A DNA stretch of 42,040 nucleotides from an uncultured Bacteroidales bacterium (GTDB lineage Bacteria > Bacteroidota > Bacteroidia > Bacteroidales > UBA932), in NCBI GenBank assembly GCA_905234795.1, contig CAJOIQ010000030.1, positions 1 to 42,040 on the forward strand, given 5' to 3'. The position numbers were made by a program, and so were the translations under genes. Position 1 is the first letter of the stretch, and every line of letters begins with the position of its first letter. Below the pieces are notes generated by a model. That model was not told the DNA's origin. It searched no databases and worked only from the letters and a program-made list of their open reading frames with translations. Positions 40,984 to 42,040 of the stretch are shown here, piece after piece.

Positions 40984-41922
40984 ATGGACCTTTCCGTTAT
41001 CATTCCCCTGTACAACGAGGCCGAGAGCCTTCCGGAGCTCAAATCCTGGATCGACCGTTCCCTCAAGGACTTCACCTATGAGCTCATCTTTGTGGACGAC
41101 GGGTCCACCGACGCCTCGTGGGACGTCATCCGCGGGATGGCCGATGAAGCGGTGCACGGCATCCGCTTCCGCAGGAACTATGGCAAATCGGCCGCCCTGT
41201 TCGAGGGCTTTGCCGCCGCCAGGGGAGAGATTGTGGTGACGATGGACGCCGACCTCCAGGACTCCCCGGAGGAGATTCCGGAGATGGTTCGCATGATCCG
41301 GGAGGAGGACTACGACGTTGTTTCCGGCTGGAAACAGCACCGCAAGGACAACGCCCTCACCAAGAACATCCCCTCCAAGCTGTACAACTGGACGGCCCGA
41401 AAAGTCACCGGCATCAAGCTGCACGACATGAACTGCGGCCTCAAGGCCTACAAAGCCGATGTTATTAAAAATATAGAGGTATACGGTGAGATGCACCGTT
41501 ACATTCCCTACCTGGCCAAGAACGCCGGTTTCTCCAAGATTGGGGAGAAACCCGTGCATCACCAGAAACGCAAGTTCGGCAAATCCAAATTCGGCATGGA
41601 CCGCTTTGTGAACGGTTTCCTGGACCTGATGAGCCTGTGGTTTCTGTCCCGCTTCGGCGGCAAGCCGATGCATTTCTTCGGCACCAGCGGCATCCTGATG
41701 TTTCTCATCGGCTTTGTGATGACCATCTGGATTATTGTGGAGAAACTGGTGAACCAGGCCCATGGCCTCAAGTTCCGCGCCGTGACGGACCAGCCGCTGT
41801 TCTACCTGGCCCTGGTGGCCGTGGTTCTGGGCGTGATGCTCTTCCTGGCCGGTTTCATCGGGGAAATGGTCTCCCGCAGCGCCGAGGGGCGTAACAATTA
41901 CCAGATTAAGGAAAGAATCTAA
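40984..41922 (+). CDS. Family 2 glycosyltransferase, polyprenyl-phosphate type (GtrB/DPM1-like)
   Basis: A 312-residue membrane-bound GT2 enzyme. The GT-A domain carries SVIIPLYNEAESL, FVDDGSTDASWDV and the metal-binding DADLQDSPEEIP, then NCGLKAYKADV. Two C-terminal helices (about 237-258 and 270-295) anchor it. Relatives transfer glucose, mannose or a similar sugar from a nucleotide donor to undecaprenyl phosphate, making lipid-linked donors for surface glycans. The acceptor and sugar are not readable. It is co-transcribed with DUF4199. Confidence 0.92.
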   Translation: MDLSVIIPLYNEAESLPELKSWIDRSLKDFTYELIFVDDGSTDASWDVIRGMADEAVHGIRFRRNYGKSAALFEGFAAARGEIVVTMDADLQDSPEEIPEMVRMIREEDYDVVSGWKQHRKDNALTKNIPSKLYNWTARKVTGIKLHDMNCGLKAYKADVIKNIEVYGEMHRYIPYLAKNAGFSKIGEKPVHHQKRKFGKSKFGMDRFVNGFLDLMSLWFLSRFGGKPMHFFGTSGILMFLIGFVMTIWIIVEKLVNQAHGLKFRAVTDQPLFYLALVAVVLGVMLFLAGFIGEMVSRSAEGRNNYQIKERI

Positions 41923-41928
41923 ACGAAA

Positions 41929-41958
41929 GAAGCCCGGGTCTTTTCAGACTCGGGCTTC
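41929..41958 (-). terminator. Hairpin terminator after 5S rRNA, shared with the GT2 gene
   Basis: GAAGCCCGgGTC (41929-41940) pairs with GACtCGGGCTTC (41947-41958) around a 6-base loop with one mismatch. On the minus strand it is followed by TTTCGTTT, so it mainly ends the rRNA transcript; it lies 7 bases after the GT2 stop. Confidence 0.7.
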
Positions 41959-41964
41959 TCGAAA

Positions 41965-42040
41965 AACCGCAGCTACCTACTCTCCCAACTGGTGGGTCAG
42001 TACCATCGGCGATGGTGAGCTTAACTTCTCTGTTCGGAAT
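41965..42040 (-). rRNA. rrf: 5S ribosomal RNA, 3' part
   Basis: On the minus strand the sequence reads ATTCCGAACAGAGAAGTTAA, then CGCCGATGGTACTG and TGGGAGAGTAGGTAGC, the conserved loop B-C region and 3' half of bacterial 5S rRNA. The 5' part and the rest of the rRNA operon lie beyond the window edge. The exact 3' end is approximate. Confidence 0.93.

Overview
The window looks like chromosomal DNA of a GC-rich Bacteroidales bacterium. Pointers are a SusC/SusD polysaccharide utilisation locus (PUL), a one-protein hybrid two-component sensor, Bacteroidetes-type promoters (TAnnTTTG close to start codons), almost no Shine-Dalgarno sites, families such as DUF4295, DUF4296 and DUF4199, and many lipoproteins. 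The exact genus cannot be read from the sequence; an uncultured gut Bacteroidales lineage is a reasonable guess.

Region 1 (1-16.9 kb, + strand) is a fructan PUL. After a transposase remnant, a terminator and a strongly folded palindromic element comes a promoter with a 21-bp-spaced direct repeat, then susC, susD, a surface lipoprotein, two GH32 enzymes, a sugar permease, a fructokinase and a hybrid sensor with a periplasmic sugar-binding domain. The order matches the levan locus of Bacteroides thetaiotaomicron as I recall it (BT1763 to BT1757 plus the fructose sensor BT1754). A second permease and a DUF1349 lipoprotein follow. Logic: the surface GH32 cuts fructan, SusCD imports oligomers, the periplasmic GH32 releases fructose, the sensor binds fructose, and the permease and kinase take it into glycolysis.

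Region 2 (16.9-21.9 kb) is an AT-richer accessory patch. It holds a small-protein/GNAT acetyltransferase pair resembling a toxin-antitoxin module, a structured non-coding leader, and one 1222-residue lipoprotein joining coiled coil, collagen-like repeats, a BACON-like domain, plant-type leucine-rich repeats and an M64 metallopeptidase. It ends at tRNA-Arg, beside an inverted copy of the tRNA 3' end.

Region 3 (21.9-34.0 kb, - strand) is mostly housekeeping: rpmF, the yceD-like gene, typA, tRNA-Leu, a two-gene surface cassette (Mfa2/FimB-like lipoprotein and a putative zinc-protease lipoprotein), a repeat-rich spacer, and a compact operon ftsY-pheT-DUF4296-amidohydrolase-radical SAM-deoC whose genes overlap by 1-4 bases or lie 4 bases apart.

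Region 4 (34.0-42.0 kb) has asnA diverging from ftsY over only 41 bases, then DUF4295, rpmG, rpmB, lepB, rplT, rpmI, infC and thrS on the - strand. infC appears to start with ATC behind a real Shine-Dalgarno site, and rpmI carries a frame-breaking deletion. A divergent DUF4199/GT2 pair and the 3' part of a 5S rRNA (- strand) close the window.

The most interesting items are the collagen/LRR/M64 lipoprotein with its leader, the Mfa2-like/zinc-protease pair, the non-canonical infC start, the rpmI lesion, the three-way-junction palindrome at 188-246 and the divergent near-leaderless promoters at 34.0 kb. All functions are read from sequence motifs and memory of families; nothing was searched.
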